Shown: positions 1 through 6,028, counted from the first letter of the stretch. The stretch: 8,008 nucleotides of DNA from JBNJEA01 sp051745395 (GCA_051745395.1 JBNJEA010000138.1:1-8008); one strand, 5' to 3'. The notes: generated by a model not told the origin, from the sequence alone. Translations and numbers: made by a program.

Positions 1-175
1 CCGGCCGCGGGGTTTATCCTCTCTCACTGGGACGTGTTTTGATGCTTCTATGATTCGCGGCGCCGCACCGCCGAAACTCGCTTCGCTCAAACAGTCGGCG
101 ATGCTAAGGCGCCGCTTCATCATGAAGCATTTCAAAACACGTCCCAATGTTCGCCCGGATAACCCGCGCGGCCGG
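1..175. repeat. Large imperfect palindromic intergenic element, truncated by or starting at the window edge
   Basis: Two arms of roughly 70 bases face each other around a 20-base loop. Position 1 CCGGCC pairs with GGCCGG at 170-175. Bases 28-42 pair perfectly over 15 bp with 132-146, 43-48 pair with 124-129, and 57-64 (GCGGCGCC) pair with 108-115. Bases 65-74 pair with 95-104 with one mismatch, leaving loop 75-94. The arms differ by small bulges (105-107, 130-131) and a diverged stretch around 19-27/147-155. No open reading frame of note lies inside. The shape resembles a dispersed intergenic palindrome or a miniature element rather than a simple terminator, which would be far shorter. Whether it recurs in the genome cannot be seen here, and the left end may lie outside the window. 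The pairing is certain; the identity is unknown. Confidence 0.85.
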
Positions 176-231
176 CCTCCTCTTGCATAATCGCTATTTT
201 TTAATGCCCCCCTGTGAAGGCGCCGTCCTGT

Positions 232-244
232 GAGCAAGTTGCTC
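232..244. promoter_or_regulatory. 13-base perfect palindrome, possible regulator site
   Basis: GAGCAA and TTGCTC flank a single central G. It lies about 150 bases upstream of the transporter start, in a gene-free stretch. A dyad of this size could be a protein-binding site or arise by chance. No known consensus is claimed. Confidence 0.3.
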
Positions 245-250
245 TGTCGT

Positions 251-273
251 AAAGGGATATTCGTATACCCTTT
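251..273 (+). other. Hairpin with TTCG tetraloop in the leader region
   Basis: AAAGGGATA (251-259) pairs with TAT (264-266) and CCCTTT (268-273) around a TTCG loop at 260-263, with one bulged A at 267. UUCG is a very stable RNA tetraloop. The downstream bases (CCATTC) are not a clean U-tract, so it is at best a weak terminator for a gene to the left or a structured leader/DNA dyad. The rest of 176-389 holds no supportable gene. Confidence 0.45.
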
Positions 274-309
274 CCATTCACTTCCGCTTTTGCTGTAATA
301 ATAAAATGA

Positions 310-339
310 TTGACATGACAGGCAAATTTTCCGTACTAC
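310..339 (+). promoter_or_regulatory. Candidate sigma-70 promoter of the TRAP operon
   Basis: A perfect TTGACA lies at 310-315. A weak -10 candidate, TACTAC, lies at 334-339 with an 18-base spacer. TACTAT at 337-342 is a better match but gives a 21-base spacer. The surroundings are AT-rich, and the first gene of the operon starts about 50 bases downstream. The -35 is convincing and the -10 is not, so the exact promoter is uncertain. Confidence 0.4.
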
Positions 340-372
340 TATAGCCATCTATTCTGTTTTCTCACCTGTCAT
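315..372. promoter_or_regulatory. 8-bp inverted repeat bracketing the presumed transcription start
   Basis: ATGACAGG at 315-322 is the exact reverse complement of CCTGTCAT at 365-372. One half overlaps the -35 region and the other lies just before the ribosome-binding site of the lipoprotein gene. The arms could be paired operator half-sites or a leader hairpin that could influence translation of the first gene. No regulator can be named. Confidence 0.35.
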
Positions 373-376
373 CTCC

Positions 377-382
377 GGGAGG
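377..382 (+). promoter_or_regulatory. Ribosome-binding site of the TatT-like gene
   Basis: GGGAGG lies 7 bases before the ATG at 390. It fixes the start that gives a proper lipoprotein signal peptide. Confidence 0.75.
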
Positions 383-389
383 CCATCCC

Positions 390-1262
390 ATGAAACGCCT
401 TTTGGTCGTATTTTGTTTGATTCCGGCTTTTTCCGGCTTTTTTTTCGGGTGCAATTCGACGCGGTTCATGGTCGACCGCATGGTGCCGGTCACGGAGAAA
501 ATGAACGCGGCCGTTAATCAAAACACCGACATCGCAATGGTAAAAGAGGCGATGCCGTCCGCGATCATTCAATTGGAGGGCATGCACGAGGCCTCGCCGG
601 AGAATGAAAAGATTCTGCTGCAATTGTCCGAAGCCTACTACGGGTATGCCTATGCGTTTATCGAGGACGAAAATCCGCTGCGCGCCGGTCGTTTGTACGA
701 CAAGGCCTACAGGTACGCCGCCCAGGTGTTGCACCAAAACGAGGGGATGAAACGGGCCGCCGATGCTTCGCTGGAAAAATACCGGCAGGCATTGACGCGA
801 TTGGACCAATCCGATGTGGCAGCACTGTTTTTTGCCGCCACGGCGCGCATGGCCTGGGTGGGCGTAAACATTGATGATCCGGAGGTGTTTGTGGAGATGC
901 CGAAAATCAAGGCCATGGCCAAGCGGATCGTCGAACTGGACGAATCGTTTTATTACGGCGGCGCCCATGCGCTGCTGGGCGCTTTTTACGCCGCCCGCTC
1001 CCCGGTGGCCGGCGGCAAACCGGAAAAGGCCAAAACGCATTTCAACCGGGCGTTTGAAATCTCCGAAAACCGTTTTCTTCCTTACCAGCTGTTGTATGCC
1101 GAATTTTACGCCTACCAGATCCAGGATCGGGGACTGTATGTAAAGACCCTGAAAAAGGTCCGTAAAGCCGGAGACGACATTTTGCCGGAGCGTGCCTTTA
1201 TCAATGCCGTGGCCAGGGAGAAGGCCGAGGGCATGCTGGGCCGGGCCGAGGATTTGTTTTAG
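390..1262 (+). CDS. tatT: TRAP transporter TatT-family lipoprotein (TPR-like partner of the binding protein)
   Basis: This 290-residue protein begins with a basic, hydrophobic lipoprotein signal: Lys2-Arg3, a hydrophobic core, and a loose lipobox Phe-Phe-Gly-Cys with the lipidated Cys at 21. The remainder is helical and TPR-like. Its most family-like stretch is residues 192-223 (AHALLGAFYAARSP, then GGKPEKAKTHFNRAFE), followed by an LLYAEFYAYQ helix near 234-243. TatT proteins are periplasmic lipoproteins that trimerise and bind TRAP receptors; the model is Treponema pallidum Tp0956 with Tp0957, called TPAT systems. Here the gene is first in an operon, 22 bases ahead of the receptor gene, which fits exactly. 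The SD at 377-382 supports the start. The signal-peptide coding region contains a 10-base tandem repeat and a T8 run. The family call is by recalled motif and gene context; the role in ligand handling is inferred. Confidence 0.85.
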   Translation: MKRLLVVFCLIPAFSGFFFGCNSTRFMVDRMVPVTEKMNAAVNQNTDIAMVKEAMPSAIIQLEGMHEASPENEKILLQLSEAYYGYAYAFIEDENPLRAGRLYDKAYRYAAQVLHQNEGMKRAADASLEKYRQALTRLDQSDVAALFFAATARMAWVGVNIDDPEVFVEMPKIKAMAKRIVELDESFYYGGAHALLGAFYAARSPVAGGKPEKAKTHFNRAFEISENRFLPYQLLYAEFYAYQIQDRGLYVKTLKKVRKAGDDILPERAFINAVAREKAEGMLGRAEDLF

Positions 1263-1284
1263 AAAATTATAGGGAGCCATTGAT

Positions 1285-2334
1285 ATGAAACGTGTTGTGG
1301 TAGTGTTCTGCTTTTTCATGCTGGCCTCGTCTTTTGTCGGTCCCGCATATGCCGCCGGCCGGCCCGATGTCATGATCAAGCTGGCCACCCTGGCGCCCCG
1401 GGGCTCGGAGATCATGAATATCCTGGAGGAAATGAAGGCGGAAATCCGGGATAAAACGGATAACGAGGTGGGCTTTAAGGTGTATTACGGCGGGGTGCAG
1501 GGCGATGAAAAAGACGTTTTGCGAAAGGTGCGCATGGGGCAGTTGCACGGCGGCTCTTTTACAGGCCACGGCCTCGGCCGGATCGTGCCGCAGATCCGGG
1601 TCACGGAGCTGCCGTATCTGTTTCGAAACAATGACGAAGTCGCCTATGTGCGGCGCCATCTGCAAAAGGAGATGGAACAGCGTTTCCGGGACGAGGGCTA
1701 CGTGGTACTCGGCTGGAACCCGGTGGGGTTTGTCTATAATTTTTCCAAAACCCCGATTGCCTCCATTGAAGTCGCCCGGCAGCAGAAATGGTGGATGTGG
1801 GAAGGCGATCCGTTGAGCGAGGCCGTGTTTGAAGCCTTTGATATTACGCCGGTGCCGTTGTCGTTTACCGAGGTCATGACATCGCTTTCCACCAAGATGA
1901 TTGATACGGCCAGCACCACCCCCTATGGGGCCGTCGCGTTTCGCTGGTATACCCGGTTTGATTATATGGACGAATACCCGATTACCCACGTCATCGGCGC
2001 CACCATTATCTCCCGCCGGATCTGGGAAAAGATATCGCCCGGCAGCCGGGCGGCCATTGAAAAACTGGCTCAGCCGTATTTCGAGCGGATGCGACGGTTG
2101 ACCGACAAACAGAATGAAAAAAGCATCGACATATTAAAAGAGCAGGGCATTGAAATCGTGCCGTTTCAACCGGATGAAAACACCAAGGCGTTTATCTTTA
2201 ACGCTGCAAAAACGGCGCGCCGGAACTTAGTCGGGCAATTGTATTCCCAGCAACTGCTCGACCGGACCCTTGCGCTGCTCGACGAATATCGCAGCGCCCA
2301 TCCGGATCAGGGCGTTAAAAAACTGAGCGAATAG
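1285..2334 (+). CDS. dctP: TRAP transporter substrate-binding protein, DctP family (TatP-like)
   Basis: This 349-residue periplasmic receptor has a Sec signal peptide with likely cleavage after Ala23 (AYA|AG). The mature start, IKLATLAPRGS, is a classic DctP-family beginning. Further family features are the VTELPYLF segment (106-113), a GWNPVGFVY segment (143-151), and the PVPLSFTEVMTSLSTKMID region (189-207). Such receptors bind solute in the periplasm and deliver it to the QM permease. The usual GLK-(I/V)-R-V motif, whose Arg clamps a carboxylate, is replaced by KWWMWEGDP at 168-176, so the ligand may not be a simple carboxylate. SD AGGGAG at 1271-1276 precedes the ATG. The TatT partner lies upstream and the permease genes downstream. 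The substrate is unknown. Confidence 0.93.
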   Translation: MKRVVVVFCFFMLASSFVGPAYAAGRPDVMIKLATLAPRGSEIMNILEEMKAEIRDKTDNEVGFKVYYGGVQGDEKDVLRKVRMGQLHGGSFTGHGLGRIVPQIRVTELPYLFRNNDEVAYVRRHLQKEMEQRFRDEGYVVLGWNPVGFVYNFSKTPIASIEVARQQKWWMWEGDPLSEAVFEAFDITPVPLSFTEVMTSLSTKMIDTASTTPYGAVAFRWYTRFDYMDEYPITHVIGATIISRRIWEKISPGSRAAIEKLAQPYFERMRRLTDKQNEKSIDILKEQGIEIVPFQPDENTKAFIFNAAKTARRNLVGQLYSQQLLDRTLALLDEYRSAHPDQGVKKLSE

Positions 2335-2343
2335 GACGCCGGC

Positions 2344-2910
2344 ATGCAGTGTTTTCTTTGCGGAAACGAATTTGATCCCGATTTTTTCCGATGCCCGGTA
2401 TGCGCGGCAAAAGCCGGGCAGGGCAACAGGGCGCTCGCCTGGCTGGCCCGGATCGAAGACGGGCTGATTGCGGTTTTTCTCGGCGTCATGTTAATCTTGG
2501 TGCTTTTACAGATCGTCATGCGCTACGGCTTTGAGTCCGGTATTGCCGGCAGCGACACTTTCGTGCGCCACATCGTGATATGGATCGCCTTTTTGGGAGC
2601 CGCCATTGCCGCCAGAAGCGGCGCCCACGTTCGCATCGACGTCTTGATGCGCATTTTGCCGAAATCCTGGCATCGCTGGATCGAGGCGGTGACGAACCTG
2701 TTTTCTTTCGGCATCTGCGCCCTGCTGGCCTACGCATCCATCCGGTTTCTTTTCATCGAATACCAGGCGCAGGCGTCCTCCGTGTTTCTGGGCATGCCGG
2801 TCTGGGCCATGGCCGCCATTATCCCGGTCGGGTATGGTATTATCGCCTTGCGCTTCGGTCACCGGGCGCTGGGCGCCATTTTTGCCGGAAAACGGGAAGG
2901 TGCCGAATGA
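2344..2910 (+). CDS. dctQ: TRAP transporter small permease, DctQ family, with N-terminal zinc-ribbon-like extension
   Basis: This 188-residue integral membrane protein has four hydrophobic segments, at about 38-60, 72-92, 113-135 and 150-170. It carries the DctQ hallmark WIAFLGAAIAARSGAHVRIDVL at roughly 80-101. DctQ pairs with DctM as the membrane part of a sodium-coupled importer. Unusually, residues 1-25 contain Cys3-x2-Cys6 and Cys17-x2-Cys20, separated by ten residues, like a small zinc ribbon on the cytoplasmic N-terminus. The start is well supported: AGGA at 2333-2336 overlaps the receptor stop codon 7 bases before the ATG, and the next Met (49) already lies inside the first membrane helix. 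The stop overlaps the dctM start (ATGA, 2907-2910), suggesting translational coupling. The function of the metal-site extension is unknown. Confidence 0.92.
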   Translation: MQCFLCGNEFDPDFFRCPVCAAKAGQGNRALAWLARIEDGLIAVFLGVMLILVLLQIVMRYGFESGIAGSDTFVRHIVIWIAFLGAAIAARSGAHVRIDVLMRILPKSWHRWIEAVTNLFSFGICALLAYASIRFLFIEYQAQASSVFLGMPVWAMAAIIPVGYGIIALRFGHRALGAIFAGKREGAE

Positions 2911-4166
2911 TTGCTTTGGCGGCCGGGGCCATCGTTGTCATGGCGCTTCTGGGCGCCCCGGTGTTTGTGGTGATTTCCGCATTCGCCGCACTCGGCTTCT
3001 ATACCGCCTGGATTCCCATGCCGGCGCTGGTGGTGGATTTCTATAACAAGTTTTCCAACAGCCCGGTCCTTTACACCATCCCGTTGTTTACCTTTGCCGG
3101 CTTTCTTCTGGCCGAAAGCCGGGCCGCCTACCGCATTGTCGACTTTTCCCGGGCGGTGCTCGGGTGGCTGCCCGGCGGATTCGGCATTGTGGCCCTGGCG
3201 GCCTGCGCGTTTTTTACCGCATTTACCGGCGCCTCCGGGGTCACCATCATCGCGTTGGGCGGCCTGCTGTATCCGGCGCTTTTAACGGAGCGTTATCCCG
3301 AGCGCTTTTCCCTGGGGCTGCTGACTTCTTCGGGCAGCCTGGGGCTGTTGTTTCCCCCCAGCCTGCCGATTATCATCTACGGCGTCATCGCAGAAGTCAG
3401 CATCAGCCAGCTGTTTGTCGCCGGCATCGGCCCGGGGCTGCTGCTGATCGTTTTGCTTTCGATCTACAGCACGTTTACCGGAAAGCGGGCGGCGGTCAAG
3501 CGTCAGTCGCTGTCGGCCCGGCAGGTTCTTTGCACCGCCCGGGCGGCCAAGTGGGAACTGGCCATCCCCTTTCTCGTGATCCTCGGTATTTTCGGCGGCT
3601 ATGTCACGCTCGGGGAAATGGCGGCCTTGATTGTTTTGTATGCACTGATCGTGGAAGTGGTCATTCACCGGGAAATCAAATGGCGGCACCTGCCGCTGAT
3701 CATGCACCAGAGCATGATTTTGGTCGGCGGCATTTTGATTATCCTGGGCTCGGCGCTGGCGCTGACCAATTTCATGATCGACGCCCAGATTCCCATGCGG
3801 ATTTTAGATGCCATGCAGTCATTGATCGCCTCGCGGTGGGTCTTTCTGATCGGGCTAAACGTCTTTTTGCTCCTGGTGGGCTGCATCATGGACATCTATT
3901 CGGCGCTGCTGGTGGTGGTGCCCCTGATATTGCCCATTGCCACCAGTTACGGAGTCGATCCCGTTCATCTGGGCATTATCTTTCTCACCAACCTGGAAAT
4001 CGGCTATTCGACGCCGCCGGTGGGCATGAACCTCTTTATTTCATCTTTCCGCTTTAAAAAATCCGTGTTTTCCCTCTATCGGGCGGCCATTCCCTTTTTG
4101 ATTCTCCTGTTGATCGGGCTGCTGATCGTTACCTATGTGCCGCAGTTAAGTCTGTGGGCGGTATAG
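2907..4166 (+). CDS. dctM: TRAP transporter large permease, DctM family
   Basis: This 419-residue polytopic membrane protein is of normal DctM length. It forms the transport domain that moves substrate with sodium. Recognisable stretches are FTGASGVTIIALGG (106-119), LLTSSGSLGLLFPPSLPIIIYG (138-159), GCIMDIYSALLVVVPLILPI (325-344) and HLGIIFLTNLEIGYSTPPVGMNLF (354-377). The two hairpin/proline-rich regions match the substrate and ion-binding repeats of the family. The open frame continues upstream into dctQ, but the ATG at 2907, overlapping the dctQ stop, gives the correct family N-terminus (MIALAAGAIVVMALLGAPVF). The 3' end overlaps the convergent nitrilase-family gene by 21 bases, so no terminator can separate them. 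The substrate cannot be deduced from this subunit. Confidence 0.95.
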   Translation: MIALAAGAIVVMALLGAPVFVVISAFAALGFYTAWIPMPALVVDFYNKFSNSPVLYTIPLFTFAGFLLAESRAAYRIVDFSRAVLGWLPGGFGIVALAACAFFTAFTGASGVTIIALGGLLYPALLTERYPERFSLGLLTSSGSLGLLFPPSLPIIIYGVIAEVSISQLFVAGIGPGLLLIVLLSIYSTFTGKRAAVKRQSLSARQVLCTARAAKWELAIPFLVILGIFGGYVTLGEMAALIVLYALIVEVVIHREIKWRHLPLIMHQSMILVGGILIILGSALALTNFMIDAQIPMRILDAMQSLIASRWVFLIGLNVFLLLVGCIMDIYSALLVVVPLILPIATSYGVDPVHLGIIFLTNLEIGYSTPPVGMNLFISSFRFKKSVFSLYRAAIPFLILLLIGLLIVTYVPQLSLWAV

Positions 4167-4994
4167 TTCCGGTCGGCGGTTGGGCAGGAAATACCGCATC
4201 CGGCTGGAGCGGACATCGGCGAGGGTTTGGGCGGACAGGTCCGTTATGCAGATGGTTTCCGTGTCGACGGTGTGACTGGTGAGGACCTCGCCCGAAGGCG
4301 ACAGGACCAGGGAGACCCCGGGGAATAAAAGCCCGCAGCCGTTGTCTCCGACCGGGTTGACGGCGGCGACAAACAGGCCGTTGTCATAGGCCCGGGCGGG
4401 CAGGTGGCGCATCCAGGAGTCGCGTTTTTTCTTTGCAGACTGATGGGGGGAGGCGTGGGGGATAAAGATCGCATCTGCGCCGGCAAGGGCCATTTGAGTG
4501 GTCATCTCGGGGAAATGGGCGTCATAGCACAGCTGGATCCCGAAGGTGAAGCCGTTGATGGTCACCAGCGGGGGGATCTGATCGCCGGGAGTAAACAATT
4601 GCTTTTCCGGCGGGCCCAGGTGGGCTTTTCTGTAGTGGCATACCAGTTCGCCCGCGGCATTGACCACAAACTGGGTGGCATACAACGTCTTTGATTCGGC
4701 AGCGGTTTCTCGTTCGGCCATGCCGGCGATAATGGCGATCCGGTGGGTGGCAGCCGCTTTTTGGACGGCCTCGACAACCGGCCCGTCAATGGGTTCGGCC
4801 GCCTCGGCAATGGGGGCGCGCACGTGATAGCCGGTCAGGTTTAATTCCGGAAAGCAGACCAAGGCGGCGCCGCAGGCTTTGGCCTCGGCCGCCCGGCTTT
4901 TGAGTCGTTCGAGGTTGGCGGAAGTCTGTCCGATTATGCCCGGACAAATCACCGTGACAATGCGAATATCCGATTGCATGACGGCCGGAACCAT
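4146..4994 (-). CDS. Carbon-nitrogen hydrolase (nitrilase superfamily)
   Basis: This 282-residue cytoplasmic enzyme has the complete nitrilase-superfamily triad: Glu50 in FPELNLTGY, Lys123 in YRKAHLGPPEK, and Cys156 in GIQLCYDAHFPE. The family hydrolyses amides, N-carbamoyl compounds or nitriles through the Cys thiolate. The active-site context looks more like an amidase (N-carbamoylputrescine amidase/omega-amidase type) than a true nitrilase, but the substrate is not predictable. The start is uncertain: ATG at 4994 and ATG at 4979 (Met6) both lack a well-placed SD, the nearest purine-rich stretch being about 20 bases upstream. It lies 28 bases downstream of the siroheme decarboxylase gene, so is probably co-transcribed with it. 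Its 3' end overlaps dctM on the other strand. Confidence 0.9.
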   Translation of the reverse strand: MVPAVMQSDIRIVTVICPGIIGQTSANLERLKSRAAEAKACGAALVCFPELNLTGYHVRAPIAEAAEPIDGPVVEAVQKAAATHRIAIIAGMAERETAAESKTLYATQFVVNAAGELVCHYRKAHLGPPEKQLFTPGDQIPPLVTINGFTFGIQLCYDAHFPEMTTQMALAGADAIFIPHASPHQSAKKKRDSWMRHLPARAYDNGLFVAAVNPVGDNGCGLLFPGVSLVLSPSGEVLTSHTVDTETICITDLSAQTLADVRSSRMRYFLPNRRPELYRPQT

Positions 4995-5022
4995 TTGTTG
5001 TTTTTGGTATAAACCTTTTCCC

Positions 5023-5478
5023 CTACACCTTAAACTTTGCCCGGATCTTGTAAACCGTTGTCGCCGGCAGATTCAAGATATCGGTGATCCCGGTTTTTTC
5101 CGAGATTTCATCCAGGTTTTCCGCGATTATCTCCCGGGACGGGGCGATAAAGGTAAACCAGACGTTATAGGTGTTTTTCCGGAGGTAGTTGTGGGTAACG
5201 CCGGGATATTCGTTGACGGTGCGGGTGAATTCCTCGATTTTATCAGCCGGCACGGAGCCGGCACAAAGGGTGCTGACAAAACCGAGCTTTTCCGGGGAAA
5301 AGTTGCCGCCGATCCGCCGGATAATGCCATCGGCTTTCAATCGGCGCACCCGTTCAATGACATCGTCTTCACTGATGCCGAGGGCTTCGCCGATGGCCCG
5401 GTACGGGCGTTGTTCAATGGGAAAATCGGACTGGATGCGGTTTAAAATGGCCTTGTCGGTATCGTCAAAATTCGGCAT
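5023..5478 (-). CDS. ahbA: Siroheme decarboxylase subunit (AhbA/AhbB, Lrp/AsnC-like fold)
   Basis: This 151-residue protein has an AsnC/Lrp-like helix-turn-helix half (about 5-57, with RPYRAIGEALGISEDDVIERVRRL and GIIRRIGGNF) and a ferredoxin-like C-terminal half. The signature THNYLRKNTYNVWFTFIAP (95-113) is typical of NirD/L/G/H and Ahb siroheme decarboxylases rather than DNA-binding regulators. In sulfate reducers and methanogens, AhbA and AhbB together convert siroheme to 12,18-didecarboxysiroheme in the alternative heme pathway. The HNY...NVWFT form suggests subunit A, but A versus B is from memory and not certain. No second subunit is visible in the window. It starts 5 bases after the yjbQ stop with a weak GGAT upstream, so is likely translationally coupled. 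Annotation as a plain Lrp regulator is the main alternative. Confidence 0.8.
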   Translation of the reverse strand: MPNFDDTDKAILNRIQSDFPIEQRPYRAIGEALGISEDDVIERVRRLKADGIIRRIGGNFSPEKLGFVSTLCAGSVPADKIEEFTRTVNEYPGVTHNYLRKNTYNVWFTFIAPSREIIAENLDEISEKTGITDILNLPATTVYKIRAKFKV

Positions 5479-5483
5479 GGAAC

Positions 5484-5891
5484 TTATCCGTTGCTGGGGA
5501 TGAAGTGTAAATGCACCCGCCGGTTGCGCGGGCCGTCGAATTCGCAGAAAAAAATGCCCTGCCAGGTGCCCAGCACAGGCTGACTGTTTTCAACGGCCAC
5601 CGTGACTGATTCGCCGACGAGGCTGGCCTTGACATGGGCCGGGGAGTTGCCTTCCATGTGACGGTATTCGGCCTTCCAGGGTACGATCCGGTTTAGTATC
5701 ATCAGAATGTCGGTTTTGACATCCGGGTCGGCGCTTTCATTGATGGTCACCGCTGCGGTGGTGTGGGGCACAAAGATCATGCACAGGCCCTGTTGAAATC
5801 CGGCAGAACGGATTTGGCCTTCCACCTGGGAGGTGATGTCGATGAGTTCCGTTTTTTCCTGTGATTTGACCTGGATTGTCAGGGTGTTCAT
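5484..5891 (-). CDS. yjbQ: YjbQ/UPF0047 family protein
   Basis: This 135-residue protein matches the whole UPF0047 family. Visible motifs are MIFVPHTTAAVTINE (38-52), DPDVKTDI (55-62), HMEGNSPAHVKASLVG (78-93) and LGTWQGIFFCEFDGPRNRRV (107-126). E. coli YjbQ has reported secondary thiamine-phosphate synthase activity, but the physiological role is not settled. The conserved His residues (His43, His78, His86) fit a metal or phosphate site. The frame stays open upstream to 6068, but ATG at 5891 has AAGGA about 8 bases before it and gives the family N-terminus. The longer version would read through a repeat and a terminator. It is the first gene of a probable yjbQ-ahbA-nitrilase unit. No clear promoter of its own was found. 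Confidence 0.92.
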   Translation of the reverse strand: MNTLTIQVKSQEKTELIDITSQVEGQIRSAGFQQGLCMIFVPHTTAAVTINESADPDVKTDILMILNRIVPWKAEYRHMEGNSPAHVKASLVGESVTVAVENSQPVLGTWQGIFFCEFDGPRNRRVHLHFIPSNG

Positions 5892-5926
5892 GGGGTGCGT
5901 CCTTGTAATAGGTTCCATTTCCCCCA

Positions 5927-6020
5927 CCCCCCTCCCAATCCCTCCCCCGGTTCCTGGGGGAGGGCTGAGTAAATGAGGTTCCTTTTCCCTGCCTGCCAGG
6001 GGGAAGGATTGAAAGGGGGA
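5927..6020. repeat. GC-rich palindromic intergenic repeat (REP/MITE-like)
   Basis: Two adjacent hairpins are visible. CCCTCCCCC at 5940-5948 pairs with GGGGGAGGG at 5956-5964. CCTTTTCCCTG at 5981-5991 pairs with CAGGGGGAAGG at 5997-6007 over 11 bp, including two G-T pairs. The outer arms 5928-5948 and 5999-6019 are also imperfect inverted repeats, with 18 of 21 positions complementary, so the element could fold as one larger dyad. It has no coding potential and lies between the dsrC terminator and yjbQ. The C-run/G-run character and nested symmetry resemble dispersed REP-type repeats, but copy number cannot be judged here. Confidence 0.7.
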
Positions 6021-6028
6021 CAAAAGCA

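Noticed and set aside
1..175. CRISPR repeat or tRNA/rRNA gene in the left palindromic region
   Set aside because: There is only one inverted pair with no regularly spaced direct repeats, and no cloverleaf or rRNA-like conserved segment is visible.
369..1415. 348-codon open frame on the minus strand opposite the lipoprotein gene
   Set aside because: It is antisense to a gene with a good SD, lipobox and family motifs. Its product has no recognisable domain, and long antisense frames are expected at this GC content.
2580..2906. 109-codon upstream extension of dctM
   Set aside because: It overlaps dctQ out of frame, is not hydrophobic like a DctM N-terminus, and the ATG at 2907 gives the family start.
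3164..4057. 297-codon plus-strand frame inside dctM
   Set aside because: Low-complexity Arg/His/Gly-rich shadow of dctM with no domain features.
5023..5478. Plain Lrp/AsnC transcription regulator
   Set aside because: The HNYLR...YNVWFT signature and sulfate-reducer context point to siroheme decarboxylase; the HTH-like fold is shared by both groups.
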